A stretch of 64,000 nt of DNA, from NCBI RefSeq assembly GCF_900105325.1, contig NZ_FNSU01000003.1, positions 3,162,001 through 3,226,000 on the forward strand, read 5' to 3'. This document shows positions 31,818 through 41,479 of this stretch, piece by piece. This stretch comes from Pseudomonas marginalis. GTDB lineage: Bacteria > Pseudomonadota > Gammaproteobacteria > Pseudomonadales > Pseudomonadaceae. The notes beneath the pieces are model-generated. The model did no database searches. It was not told the origin of the DNA and saw nothing but the letters and a program-made list of their open reading frames with translations. The position numbers and the translations under genes are program-made. Numbering within the stretch: the stretch's first letter is position 1; each line of letters starts with the position of its first letter.

Positions 31818-32708
31818 GTGATCTCCACCCGCCAACTGCGTTACTTCGTCGAAATCGCCGACAGCGGCAGCTTCAGTGCCGCCGCCGAACGTTTGTTCGT
31901 GGCGCAATCGGCCCTGAGCCGGCAGATCAAGGAGCTGGAAAACCAACTGCGAACCCCGCTGTTCGAACGCACCGCGCGCCAGCCGCGGCTGACTGCCGCC
32001 GGTGAAGCCTTCTATCCACGGGCGCGCAACCTGCTGGGCGAATTGCTCAAGGCCAGCCAGATGGCGACCCAAGTGGGCAACGGCGAATTGGGCACACTGC
32101 GCCTCAGCCATTCGAGCACCGTGCCGATGAGCGGGCCTTTACTGCAAGGCATCGGCACCTGGCTGGAGCGCTGCCCTGGGGTGTCGATGGATATCGGCAA
32201 ACTGTCCTCCGAAGCGCAGCTGGAAGAAATCGCCGACGGTCGCCTGGAAGTCGGGGTGCTGCGTTTACCCGTGCTGCGCCAGCGCGAAGGTGTACGGGTC
32301 ATGCCTTTATACAGCGAACCCCTGCTGCTGGCCGTGCCTGCGAGTCATGCGCTGGCACGCAGCCAGGCGCCCATCGAACTGGAGCAACTGAAAGACCAGG
32401 CGTTTATCTCGATCTCCCATCCCCAGCGTGGCGGCCTGAGTTATCTGTCGGCCGAACTGTGCATGCGTGCGGGATTTTTCCCCAAGGCCGCGCGAGTGAT
32501 GTCACGCAAAACCACCCAGTTGCAGTTGATCCAGGCCGGTTTCGGTATAGCCTTGCTGCCAAAGTCCATGCAGGACATCGCCCCCGCCAACGTGCACTTT
32601 TTGCCCCTGGCCGACTCGGACTGCCTGAGCACCGTCGCCCTGGCCTGCCAGCAGTCACCGAGCGCGTTGGTGGAGCAGTTCTGTCAAACCCTGCACGAAT
32701 GCCTATAA
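31818..32708 (+). CDS. LysR-family transcriptional regulator
   Basis: A 296-residue LysR protein. The N-terminal helix-turn-helix is clear (MISTRQLRYFVEIADSGSFS, then AQSALSRQIKELE), followed by a periplasmic-binding-like effector domain (QLIQAGFGIALLP). It starts at GTG 31818; the ATG at 31811 is in another frame. The divergent TauE-type permease gene is the obvious target candidate. It ends 10 bases before xseA, so some read-through into xseA is possible. The inducer is unknown. Confidence 0.92.
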   Translation: MISTRQLRYFVEIADSGSFSAAAERLFVAQSALSRQIKELENQLRTPLFERTARQPRLTAAGEAFYPRARNLLGELLKASQMATQVGNGELGTLRLSHSSTVPMSGPLLQGIGTWLERCPGVSMDIGKLSSEAQLEEIADGRLEVGVLRLPVLRQREGVRVMPLYSEPLLLAVPASHALARSQAPIELEQLKDQAFISISHPQRGGLSYLSAELCMRAGFFPKAARVMSRKTTQLQLIQAGFGIALLPKSMQDIAPANVHFLPLADSDCLSTVALACQQSPSALVEQFCQTLHECL

Positions 32709-32718
32709 ACTGCCGCCC

Positions 32719-34098
32719 ATGATTAAAGATCCCTTTGCCCGCTTGGGCCTGGACCGCGAAGTCCTGACTGTCAGCCAGCTCAACGGCCGCGCGCGGGTGT
32801 TGCTGGAAGACGTGTTCACCAATATCTGGGTCGAAGGCGAGATCTCCAACCTCGCCCGCCCGGCCTCCGGCCATGTGTACTTCACCCTCAAGGACAGTGG
32901 CGCCCAGGTGCGTTGTGCGCTGTTTCGCAATAACGCCGCGCGGGTCCGCCAGGCGTTGAAGGATGGCCTGGCGGTGAAGGTACGCGGCAAGGTCTCGCTG
33001 TTCGAGGGCCGTGGCGACTACCAGTTGATCCTCGATACCGTCGAACCCGCCGGGGATGGCGCGCTGCGCCTGGCCTTCGATGCCCTGAAGGAAAAACTCA
33101 GCGCCGAGGGCCTGTTCAGTGCCGAACGCAAGGTGCCGCTGCCCGCGCACCCGCGCCGCATCGGCATTATCAGTTCGCCCACCGGTGCGGTGATCCGCGA
33201 CATCATCAGCGTGTTCCGTCGTCGCGCGCCCCAGGTGCAATTGACGTTGATCCCCACCGCCGTACAAGGCCGCGAAGCGATCCCGCAGATTGTGCGCGCG
33301 CTGAAGCTGGCGGATGCCCGTGGCTTTGACGCGCTGATCCTGGCCCGTGGCGGCGGTTCGCTGGAAGATCTCTGGTGCTTCAACGAAGAAGCCGTGGCGC
33401 GGGCAGTGGATGCTTGCGTGACGCCAATCGTCAGTGCCGTCGGCCATGAAACCGATGTGTCCATCAGCGATTTCGTTGCCGACGTACGCGCGCCCACACC
33501 TTCGGCGGCCGCTGAGTTGCTGGCCCCCGACGCCGGCAACCTGGTGCGCCAGGTCGAAAGCCTGCACCGCCGCCTGGTGATGCTGATGCGCAATCGCCTG
33601 ACCCACGACCGCCTGCGCCTGGAAGGCATGGCCCGGCGCCTGCGGCACCCCGGCGAACGTCTGCGCCAGCAGGCCCAGCGCCTGGATGACCTGGATATGC
33701 GCCTGCGCCGCGCCTTCGAGCGCAGCCTCAATACCCGCCGCGAACGCCTGATCCGCCTGGAAACCCGTCTCGCCGGCCAGCATCCGGGGCGCCAGTTGGC
33801 CCTGCTGCGCCAGCGCCTGGACAGCCTTGCCGAACGCCTGCCCCGCGCCATGCGCGAAGGCCTCAAGGCGCGTCGCCTGCAATTGCAAAGCCAGGTGCAG
33901 ACGTTGCACGTAGTCAGCCCGCTGGCAACCTTGGGCCGTGGCTACAGCATTTTGCTCGACGAGCGTGGCCAGGCCATCCGCAACGCCGCACAGACCCACA
34001 CCGGCCAGCGCCTCACCGCGCGCCTCGGTGAAGGCCAATTGCAGGTGCGGGTGGAAGATAACCACCTGACCCCCGTCACCCTTTCGTTATTGGATTGA
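32719..34098 (+). CDS. xseA: Exodeoxyribonuclease VII large subunit
   Basis: A 459-residue subunit of the nuclease that degrades single-stranded DNA, acting with XseB (not in this window). The N-terminal OB fold (LTVSQLNGRARVLLEDVF, NLARPASGHVYFTLKD) is followed by the catalytic core with IGIISSPTGAVIRDI, ARGGGSLEDLWCFNEE and AVGHETDVSISDFVAD. A long coiled coil rich in Arg, Leu and Gln covers about residues 270-390. The length is normal. The stop codon abuts the next gene, so the two are probably translated together. Confidence 0.97.
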   Translation: MIKDPFARLGLDREVLTVSQLNGRARVLLEDVFTNIWVEGEISNLARPASGHVYFTLKDSGAQVRCALFRNNAARVRQALKDGLAVKVRGKVSLFEGRGDYQLILDTVEPAGDGALRLAFDALKEKLSAEGLFSAERKVPLPAHPRRIGIISSPTGAVIRDIISVFRRRAPQVQLTLIPTAVQGREAIPQIVRALKLADARGFDALILARGGGSLEDLWCFNEEAVARAVDACVTPIVSAVGHETDVSISDFVADVRAPTPSAAAELLAPDAGNLVRQVESLHRRLVMLMRNRLTHDRLRLEGMARRLRHPGERLRQQAQRLDDLDMRLRRAFERSLNTRRERLIRLETRLAGQHPGRQLALLRQRLDSLAERLPRAMREGLKARRLQLQSQVQTLHVVSPLATLGRGYSILLDERGQAIRNAAQTHTGQRLTARLGEGQLQVRVEDNHLTPVTLSLLD

Positions 34099-34101
34099 TT
34101 G

Positions 34102-34923
34102 ATGCCACGTTTCTTTAGTGTGTTGCTGCTGCTATGCCTCGCCGTTAACGCTCATGCCGACAGCTATATCAGCCGTACCTTGAACAAGCCGGTGCCCGGC
34201 GGCGTTGCGGTGGTTGAACTCGGCCCTTCGGCTACCGCGCCGAAAGCCACGTACCAGGGCAAACCCGTGCTGGTGGTGAAGGAGCAGGACAACTGGCTGG
34301 CGATTGTCGGCATCCCGCTGACGGTCAAGCCGGGCAACGAGCGCATCAGCAGCGGCGGGCGCAGCCTGCCGTTTATCGTCGGCTACAAGAAATACCCGGA
34401 ACAGCGCATCACCCTGAAGAACAAAAGCCAGGTCAACCCCAACCCGGCGCAGCTCAAGCGCATCGAGGGCGAGTTGGCCGTGCAGCTCAAGGCCTATCGC
34501 AGTTTCAGCCCGAACCTGCCGAGCAACCTGGTGCTGGACAAACCGGTGAACGGGCCGCTGTCGAGCAAGTTTGGCGTACGCCGTTTCTTCAACGATGAAG
34601 AGCGCAATCCTCATTCGGGCCTGGACTTTGCCGTGCCGGCCGGTACACCGATCAAGACGCCGGCGAACGGTAAGGTGATTCTGACCGGCAACTACTTCTT
34701 CAATGGCAATACCGTGTTTGTCGACCACGGCCAGGGCTTTATCAGCATGTTCTGCCATATGTCGAAGATCGATGTAAAAGTCGGCGATCAACTGGTGCGC
34801 GGTACGGTGGTGGGCAAGGTCGGCTCGACGGGCCGTGCGACCGGGCCGCATATGCATTGGAATATCAGCCTCAATGACGCACGGGTCGATCCTGCGATAT
34901 TTATCGGCGCCTTCCAGCCCTGA
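34102..34923 (+). CDS. M23-family (LytM/peptidase) secreted protein
   Basis: The 273-residue precursor has a signal peptide (MPRFFSVLLLLCLAVNAHA) and acts in the periplasm on peptidoglycan cross-links or as a regulator of amidases. The middle region has an Ig-like fold (AVVELGPSATAPKATYQGKP). The C-terminal LytM domain keeps the zinc ligands and catalytic histidines: HSGLDFAVPAGTPI and GPHMHWNISLN. With this set intact it should be an active metallopeptidase. ATG 34102 is chosen over the adjacent TTG, which follows the xseA stop without a gap. Confidence 0.93.
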   Translation: MPRFFSVLLLLCLAVNAHADSYISRTLNKPVPGGVAVVELGPSATAPKATYQGKPVLVVKEQDNWLAIVGIPLTVKPGNERISSGGRSLPFIVGYKKYPEQRITLKNKSQVNPNPAQLKRIEGELAVQLKAYRSFSPNLPSNLVLDKPVNGPLSSKFGVRRFFNDEERNPHSGLDFAVPAGTPIKTPANGKVILTGNYFFNGNTVFVDHGQGFISMFCHMSKIDVKVGDQLVRGTVVGKVGSTGRATGPHMHWNISLNDARVDPAIFIGAFQP

Positions 34924-35154
34924 TACGCGGCAGCGCATTCAGCCCGGTCTGGACGTTCAAACCCCACGTATAGACCGGTCACTGACGACCGCCCTCTTTC
35001 AACAACCATGGCGCCGATCTCGACACAGTGCGTCGCCATTCCCGCCTATTTTCGAAGGAACCGTCATCGCTTGACTTGCCACCCACACATCGAGTCCCAG
35101 GGAGGACAATTCGCTCACAAGGACACATAAAGCAAGTCTTGTGGAGTTTCCTTA
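34924..35154. other. Intergenic region before toxin C
   Basis: These 231 bases hold a weak inverted pair (CCGGTCT near 34944 and AGACCGG near 34972) and no clear terminator or -35/-10 pair. GGAG lies 9 bases before the toxin C ATG. I see no small gene. Confidence 0.4.
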
Positions 35155-38100
35155 ATGCATATCTCTGACTTCAAGCCCGCGCAACCCCAAACCGTTATTC
35201 CACCTTCTCGCCCTGCATCATCTACGCCAACAGCCCAGAACGACAGCCCAGGCCCACAACCCGCCCCCGCCAAGTCTCGTTCGTCCGTACGGGGACTCGC
35301 CAGCCTCTCCGCCCCTTACTCATCGGGCATAAACCCCGCCACTGCCATCCGCAGCCCTCTCTCGAATCACTTCAAGATCGGCGATCTGCAGCTACTGAAT
35401 GAACAGTACTCCAGCCTCATGGACGAGATGGCCTCAGAGCAACGCCAGCGTCCTGATTTCAAAAACTTTTTGCAGACACGGCTGGCACAGGCGTTTCCTC
35501 AACTGAATCCCCTCGACCCGGACAAGGTTTCGTTCAATAGCTATACGTCAAACAACGGCGTAGAACAGTTGAAATCCTCCGAGCCGATAATGACTGCCTT
35601 GAGCCGTGCGATTCGGGAAATCTATGCCAACCCGAGCAAACAGCTATTCGAGACACCGGGGGTCAGGACCGAATTTGTGACCCGGCCAGCGCCCGATGAG
35701 GCAGTCAATGTCCTCCAGCCCACCGCCTCGCTGCACACCATCGCCAGGAGCATTGCCACCGAGTACGCTCAGACGCTTCGGGAATACTGGACCACGCCCC
35801 AGCTTTCAGCGAACTCGCCCTCGCCACAGGACCAACTGTTATGGGTCCACAAACAGCAACTGTCGACCTTGGCAGCCATCCGCAAGATGGACGGCACGCT
35901 GAGCCCGGCCAGTAAAGAGTTGATCGACAACGCGCTGCGCTACCCGTCTCTAGAGGAACGGGAAAGTAAACTGCCTGACGGATCAAGGCCCGGTGTGTAC
36001 CCCATCACCATTGATGACGGCACAGTACAGGGTGCAGCCTTCGCCGGTGCGTTCATGATCACCAGCAAGGATGGCTCTTCAGCGTCCACCCCGACCTGGC
36101 CTGCCACCGGTCGGGAGATTAAGCTCAACGACCAGAATGGCCCCGTGGTGCTCTATACCCCCAGCGAAGGTTTCGAGGAATTCGCAACCCCGGCACTGTT
36201 ACGCGAAGCATTGGCGCAACGGCTCGACAGCGGCGGGCCGGCCGCCGAGCTGTTGAGGCAAAGCCTGCCGCTTTCGCTGCAAAACCGCGCGTCGCCGCCT
36301 ACGGGGGATGACTTGATGCTAGGCGTGGCCCCCCTGGCCGGGGATGTGCAGGCAGAGGGGATAAATTTGCTGCTCCAGCGCCAGGGCGCGGAAGTCGATG
36401 CGTTGATGGCCAGGACATTCACCCCGCAGCGGCCATCAAGCCCCACATCAACGCTGGGGCCGACGCTCATGACGGCCCTGGATGATGCCGCTGACTGGTC
36501 GGCACAAGTCGACGGCAGCAACGCCATGCTTGCGCGTAACGAGAAATTGGCCGAGAAAGGCCAGCCGGGCTGGTTGAAAAACCTCAGCCCCGCTCAAGAA
36601 TTGCTCTACAGCCACTTGGAAGGGAAAGCGACAAAGAGCGCTGAACAACTCGCCCCCCTGCTGGAAAACATTCCGTCCTTATCCAGCTTTGCCACGTCGC
36701 AAATGAATGAGGCGCTGAAACAGGCTTACCCCCAGGCCAATGTGGACGCCGATCAACTGATGGTTAAAGTAGTCACCAAGACGCGTTTCCACCTCGGTCG
36801 CTCCGGCATTCCACAACCCCCCTCCACTACCATCACCTATCTGTCACTGTCCGACCTGGCCCTGAAAAACCCAAGCCACTGGGAAATGGGCGAAAGCCAC
36901 AAGCACACCGAAACCACCATGACCCTGGCGCTGCAAGACACCAAGGGCTCACCGGTTCCAGATGATCAGAGGCGGCCGATCACCCTCGATACACAACAAC
37001 TCAAGCACCTGGTCTACACCGCAGATGTGGGTGGCGAATACACCAAGCTGCTGGAGACGCGCATGGCGCCGGATGCCGCATCGGGGCCGGCTGCTGATTT
37101 ACACAAGGCGTGGAAAGCCAGCAATGCCGACTTGATGGTGAAAGAAGCCTTCCTGGCACAACTCAACCCCGGTGGGTTCCAAGCCGATGCCAGCACCGAC
37201 AAGACCTTGAAGCGGGGCGTACAGTGGATCAACGCGGTTCTGGATCATCCGGATCCGGCCCAGCGTGCGAAGGTGGATGGACAAACGATTGTTGCCAACA
37301 CCCTGCTCCAGCTGGGCCTACCGGTTCGCGGCGTGATGGTCATCGGCAATCAAACCGACGCTTCTGTGGTGCTCTACAGCCCCGGAGCCCCCGACGGACT
37401 GGCGTTCAGGGAACTGCCCAACCTGGACGCATTGACGACGCTGCTGGAGAAGAAAGAATGGCAGGCCTATACCCAGAGCAGAAAATCGCCAACGGAAAAG
37501 GACGATTTTCAGCAATCCGTGGACGCTGCGCGCCGAGTCGTCACCAGTGGGGGCACCGACCTTCTTGCAGCCGCCGAGGTTCTTGACAAAGGAAGAAAAC
37601 GCCTCGCTGGTTCCATAACCCTAAAGCCGATGGAAACAGACATCCACGATGAATTGTTCACTCAACAGACGCGCTTGCTAATCGATAAAGCCGACTTCCA
37701 GTCAACCAGCAGCGCAGAAGTGAACGCCGAATCGACGCGTAACAAGATCATGTTTGGCTTGGAGGTGGGCAGCCTGTTTCTGGACTTCATACCAGTCATC
37801 GGCAAGGGCATTTCTACCGGGGTAAAGGTGGGCAGTCGGCTCGGCCGAGCGGCACTGAAAACCATCCAGGGCAATGCCCGGCACTTGCCAGGTGGACTGC
37901 TCACACGCGGCGGCCGGGTCAACCTTTTCGCCGACTTCACCGCGCTTGCATCAGGCCTGCCCCATGTGCCGAGCACGCCTTTGCGTCCGGTGTTTCGCGC
38001 GGCGGGAACGCCCGTCCCCGCCGCTCCCGTCGCAAGGTCGCTGCTCACCCAGGGAACGCCCCCGCCCGGCGCGCCTGTCCCGCCTGCCGTCCCTTCGACC

Positions 38101-39339
38101 AGCGCGGGCATCAGGGCGTCCCAGGCAATCCCCAGCCCCGTCGCGCAATCCGTTACGCCACCGCGAGACCTGAGCGCCTATTCCGTCCCTGAAGACACGC
38201 TTAGAGGCGTCAGACCAGACGCCAATGGCATTTATCAAGTGGGAGAAAACTGTTACATCCGCTATACCGACAGCACCGGAATCAACCGCCCCTACCAGAT
38301 TTATTCTGTGTTCAACGCCAGGCATGGGCGGGTCAGTATTATCGATCCCAAAGTGCCGTCGGATGCCCCCAGCATCTACAAGAATGTGGCGTTCATGGAA
38401 TCAACCGGGACAGGGGAATGGCGCCTGAGTGAGTTGCCCGGCGCCAAGAGGCACAGAGGACGAACTTCACCACCGGGCGACGAATATATGGATCGCGTGC
38501 TCAGTGGCCAAGCGGCCAGAGACTTCGACGGGAACGCGGCCACCACCGGGCAACTGAGGCGTTGGTTCAGGCGTGACGTGCAGGACTTCTTTGCCCGCAT
38601 GAGTGCGGGGCAACTGCCGGCACGGCCTGCCATTCCAGCCATCCCTGACAATGCGACGTCGGCCCAACTGATTAAATCGACCTTGGCGCCAGCCGATGTA
38701 AATGGCCTGGTCATAGGCGAACTTCACGACGAGCCAGGGGGCTACAAGTTCATCATTGAAAACATGGCGAACTTAAAAGCAAACGGAGTCACAACGATTT
38801 ATCTCGAAAATGCCCCGTACTTCGAGGGCTCTCCAGTGTTCGGCGCCGGCGCCTATCAACCTCAGGATGCGAGATATGCCTATCCCCGCCCTTACGATTA
38901 CTCAACCTATGCACCAAACAGTCCGACCCCGTATGACCTCATTCAGGAAGCCGACAAACACGGCATTAAGGTCATAGGGCTCGAGCATCCTTACCTCACA
39001 GCCCATAGCGATAACTTCGCGGCCAGGGCTGGTAACCAAGGCTACGTCCAAGAGCGCTTGTCAGACTTCAATTACTACGCGACAAAAATCATTGGGAAGA
39101 CACCACCGGGGGAGAAATGGGTGGCGTTGGTTGGCAACGTGCACATGAATACGGCCGCCGGTGTTCCAGGGGTTGCCGAGTTGAACAAAGGGGTCGGAAT
39201 CTCGATTATCGAGGCTCCCCAGGGCGCAAAAAGCTTGGCGATCCCCCCAGCCGCGAAAGACACTACCTCCCCAAGTTTCGCCGATTTACAACCGGATATT
39301 GAATTCAAGCAAAACGTTGATGATCTACGACTACCGTAG
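35155..39339 (+). CDS. Toxin C: giant dermonecrotic-toxin-like protein with an intact Tiki/RtxA-like domain
   Basis: The 1394-residue product has no signal peptide and a Pro/Ser/Ala-rich first 70 residues. Like toxin A it has two DUF6543-like modules, marked by PVVLYTPSEGFEEF and SVVLYSPGAPDGLAFRE. A hydrophobic stretch lies at about 863-892 (FGLEVGSLFLDFIPVIGKGI). A Pro-rich linker at about 945-1015 leads to a small beta domain (YQVGENCYIRY). The C-terminal domain (about 1150-1350) keeps all three motif positions of the Tiki/ChaN/RtxA-like group: GELHDE (Glu1189, His1191), IYLEN (Glu1218) and GNVH (His1330). It lacks the last C-terminal domain of A and B. Codon use in the first third seems less GC-biased than in neighbours. 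Activity and target are unknown. Confidence 0.8.
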   Translation: MHISDFKPAQPQTVIPPSRPASSTPTAQNDSPGPQPAPAKSRSSVRGLASLSAPYSSGINPATAIRSPLSNHFKIGDLQLLNEQYSSLMDEMASEQRQRPDFKNFLQTRLAQAFPQLNPLDPDKVSFNSYTSNNGVEQLKSSEPIMTALSRAIREIYANPSKQLFETPGVRTEFVTRPAPDEAVNVLQPTASLHTIARSIATEYAQTLREYWTTPQLSANSPSPQDQLLWVHKQQLSTLAAIRKMDGTLSPASKELIDNALRYPSLEERESKLPDGSRPGVYPITIDDGTVQGAAFAGAFMITSKDGSSASTPTWPATGREIKLNDQNGPVVLYTPSEGFEEFATPALLREALAQRLDSGGPAAELLRQSLPLSLQNRASPPTGDDLMLGVAPLAGDVQAEGINLLLQRQGAEVDALMARTFTPQRPSSPTSTLGPTLMTALDDAADWSAQVDGSNAMLARNEKLAEKGQPGWLKNLSPAQELLYSHLEGKATKSAEQLAPLLENIPSLSSFATSQMNEALKQAYPQANVDADQLMVKVVTKTRFHLGRSGIPQPPSTTITYLSLSDLALKNPSHWEMGESHKHTETTMTLALQDTKGSPVPDDQRRPITLDTQQLKHLVYTADVGGEYTKLLETRMAPDAASGPAADLHKAWKASNADLMVKEAFLAQLNPGGFQADASTDKTLKRGVQWINAVLDHPDPAQRAKVDGQTIVANTLLQLGLPVRGVMVIGNQTDASVVLYSPGAPDGLAFRELPNLDALTTLLEKKEWQAYTQSRKSPTEKDDFQQSVDAARRVVTSGGTDLLAAAEVLDKGRKRLAGSITLKPMETDIHDELFTQQTRLLIDKADFQSTSSAEVNAESTRNKIMFGLEVGSLFLDFIPVIGKGISTGVKVGSRLGRAALKTIQGNARHLPGGLLTRGGRVNLFADFTALASGLPHVPSTPLRPVFRAAGTPVPAAPVARSLLTQGTPPPGAPVPPAVPSTSAGIRASQAIPSPVAQSVTPPRDLSAYSVPEDTLRGVRPDANGIYQVGENCYIRYTDSTGINRPYQIYSVFNARHGRVSIIDPKVPSDAPSIYKNVAFMESTGTGEWRLSELPGAKRHRGRTSPPGDEYMDRVLSGQAARDFDGNAATTGQLRRWFRRDVQDFFARMSAGQLPARPAIPAIPDNATSAQLIKSTLAPADVNGLVIGELHDEPGGYKFIIENMANLKANGVTTIYLENAPYFEGSPVFGAGAYQPQDARYAYPRPYDYSTYAPNSPTPYDLIQEADKHGIKVIGLEHPYLTAHSDNFAARAGNQGYVQERLSDFNYYATKIIGKTPPGEKWVALVGNVHMNTAAGVPGVAELNKGVGISIIEAPQGAKSLAIPPAAKDTTSPSFADLQPDIEFKQNVDDLRLP

Positions 39340-39542
39340 CAGGCAACCCAGGATGCCGTACCGGCGCTAACGTCGCCGTACGGCAACCACCCATTGCGCA
39401 CCCACGAAGATGAGCAAAATAAAAACCACAAAAAACCACAAAATAAACAATAAAAAACTACAAAAATGCGAAACCGTAGATTTTCTATCAATTTTTCTTG
39501 AGCGCTTGCCATCTCCTATCCCCCGCGGGTAGGGTTAAATCC
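39340..39542. other. A-rich intergenic stretch after toxin C
   Basis: The region holds a striking run of A-rich repeats around 39415-39470 (AAAACCACAAAAAACCACAA type), the most AT-rich sequence noticed in the window. No terminator hairpin for toxin C is evident. The leuA promoter may lie towards the right end but I cannot place it. Confidence 0.5.
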
Positions 39543-39620
39543 ATGAAAACCTCTCACACCCTCATCCAGCTTCGCCAGCACCGCAGCCTGTGCCTCGTCA
39601 GCGCACGACTGCCAGGCTGA
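39543..39620 (+). CDS. Possible leuA leader peptide
   Basis: A short frame encodes 25 residues, M-K-T-S-H-T-L-I-Q-L and onwards to A-R-L-P-G, including five leucines (20 percent) with SLCLV in the middle. It ends 89 bases before leuA. Downstream, GGCAGGCCGCC followed by TTTT (about 39667-39681) could pair with CTGCC near 39610 or 39635, giving alternative structures as in attenuation. The leucine codons are not consecutive and I could not compare relatives, so this is only a candidate. Confidence 0.4.
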   Translation: MKTSHTLIQLRQHRSLCLVSARLPG

Positions 39621-39709
39621 ATCGATCTGCCTCGTCTTTACGTTTTATCCCTAAAAACAGTTCTACGGCAGGCCGCCTTTTCTCGGCCCCTACAACAAAG
39701 GATTTCCCG

Positions 39710-41389
39710 ATGAGCATGCTCAAAGACCCGTCTTCGAAGTACCGCGCGTTTCCGACCATCGATATCCCGGACCGCACCTGGCCTTCCAAAACCATCACCA
39801 CCGCGCCGATCTGGTGCAGTTCCGACCTGCGTGATGGCAACCAGTCGCTGATCGAGCCGATGGACGCGGTGAAAAAGCTGCGCTTCTGGAAGACCCTGGT
39901 CGCGGTCGGCGTGAAGGAAATCGAGGCGTCGTTCCCTGCCGCATCGCAAACCGACTTCGACTTCGTGCGTACCCTGATCGAAGACAACCACATCCCCGAG
40001 GACACCACCATCCAGGTGCTGACCCAGGGCCGTGAAGACTTGATCGCACGCACCTTCGAATCCCTGCGCGGCGCCAAAAAGGCCATCGTGCACCTGTACA
40101 ACGCCACATCGCCGTCGTTCCGCCGCATCGTGTTCAACCAGGACAAGGACGGCATCAAGGCCATCGCGGTCAACGCGGCCAAGCTGTTCGTCAAGTACGC
40201 CGCCCAGCAGCCGGAAACCCAGTGGACCTTCGAGTACTCGCCGGAGACTTTCAGCGCTACCGAACTGGAGTTCGCCAAGGAAGTCTGCGATGCCGTGATC
40301 GAGGTCTGGAACCCGACGCCTGAGCACAAGATGATCCTCAACCTGCCAGCCACCGTCGAGTGCGCGACGCCGAACATCTATGCCGACCAGATCGAGTGGT
40401 TCGGTCGCCATATCAACCGTCGCGACAGCGTGATCATCAGCCTGCACACCCACAACGACCGCGGCACCGGCGTAGCCGCCACCGAGCTGGGCCTGATGGC
40501 CGGCGCGGACCGTGTCGAGGGTTGCCTGTTCGGTAACGGCGAGCGTACCGGTAACGTCGACCTCGTCACCGTGGCCTTGAACATGTACACCCAGGGCCTC
40601 GACCCGCAGCTGGACTTCTCCGACATCGACGGCGTGCGTAAAGTCGTCGAGGAGTGCAACCAGATCCAGGTACACCCACGTCATCCGTACGTCGGCGATC
40701 TGGTGCACACCGCCTTCTCCGGTTCTCACCAGGACGCGATCCGCAAAGGCTTCTCCCAGCAGAAAGAGGATGCGCTGTGGGAAGTGCCGTACTTGCCGAT
40801 CGATCCGGCCGATATCGGTCGCAGCTACGAGGCGGTGATTCGGGTGAACAGCCAGTCGGGCAAAGGCGGCATCGCCTACCTGCTGGAGCAGGAATACGAC
40901 ATCAGCTTGCCGCGCCGCATGCAGATCGAATTCAGCCAGGTGGTCCAGGCCGAAACCGACCGTGTGGGCCTGGAGATGACCGCACCGCAGATCTACGCGT
41001 TGCTGCAGCGTGAATACCTGCAAGCCAACACTCCGTACGCGCTGGTCAGCCATCGCCTGCAGGAAGAAAACGGCAACAGCTTTGTCGAAGTGGAAGTCTC
41101 GGGCAAGGGCCAGGGCGAAACCAACCTGCACTGGAAAGGCAAAGGCAACGGCGCACTGGAAGCCCTGGTAGCCGGCCTGCCGATTGGGGTGGAGATCATG
41201 GACTACAACGAACATGCCATCGGCGCGGGCACCAACGCCAAGGCCGCGGCCTATATCGAGCTGCGTGTGAACGGTGAACGCCCGGTGCATGGCGTGGGTA
41301 TTGATGAAAACATCACCACGGCGAGCTTCAAGGCACTGTTCAGTGCGCTGAACCGCTCGTTGAGCCAGCAGGAAGCGAAAGCGGCGTAA
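39710..41389 (+). CDS. leuA: 2-isopropylmalate synthase
   Basis: This 559-residue enzyme condenses acetyl-CoA with 2-oxoisovalerate, the first step of leucine synthesis. It belongs to the longer LeuA type 2 group (MSMLKDPSSKYRAFPTIDIP). The DRE-TIM motif is SSDLRDGNQSLIEPM and the metal-binding histidines lie in SLHTHNDRGTGVA. The C-terminal regulatory domain, where leucine feedback acts in this family, ends about residue 555. AAGGAT lies 8 bases before the ATG; the open frame upstream of it carries no family sequence. A possible leader peptide and a strong terminator bracket the gene. Confidence 0.97.
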   Translation: MSMLKDPSSKYRAFPTIDIPDRTWPSKTITTAPIWCSSDLRDGNQSLIEPMDAVKKLRFWKTLVAVGVKEIEASFPAASQTDFDFVRTLIEDNHIPEDTTIQVLTQGREDLIARTFESLRGAKKAIVHLYNATSPSFRRIVFNQDKDGIKAIAVNAAKLFVKYAAQQPETQWTFEYSPETFSATELEFAKEVCDAVIEVWNPTPEHKMILNLPATVECATPNIYADQIEWFGRHINRRDSVIISLHTHNDRGTGVAATELGLMAGADRVEGCLFGNGERTGNVDLVTVALNMYTQGLDPQLDFSDIDGVRKVVEECNQIQVHPRHPYVGDLVHTAFSGSHQDAIRKGFSQQKEDALWEVPYLPIDPADIGRSYEAVIRVNSQSGKGGIAYLLEQEYDISLPRRMQIEFSQVVQAETDRVGLEMTAPQIYALLQREYLQANTPYALVSHRLQEENGNSFVEVEVSGKGQGETNLHWKGKGNGALEALVAGLPIGVEIMDYNEHAIGAGTNAKAAAYIELRVNGERPVHGVGIDENITTASFKALFSALNRSLSQQEAKAA

Positions 41390-41406
41390 CCTTCGCCGTC
41401 ATACAG

Positions 41407-41442
41407 AAGGCCCCTGGGTGAGAACCCAGGGGCCTTTTTTAT
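41407..41442. terminator. leuA terminator, shared with the omega-amidase gene
   Basis: AAGGCCCCTGGGT (41407-41419) is perfectly inverted at 41424-41436 around GAGA and is followed by six T. It lies between convergent genes. Confidence 0.93.
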
Positions 41443-41479
41443 TGAGTTTCAGATTTGGGTTGCCCCCGATAACGGCCTG

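Noticed and set aside
32404..34065. 553-codon minus-strand frame opposite xseA
   Set aside because: Antisense shadow with no ribosome site or known domain.
39590..39709. In-frame upstream extension of leuA
   Set aside because: It carries no LeuA-family sequence; ATG 39710 has a ribosome site and gives the normal length.
39638..41290. 550-codon minus-strand frame opposite leuA
   Set aside because: Antisense shadow of LeuA.
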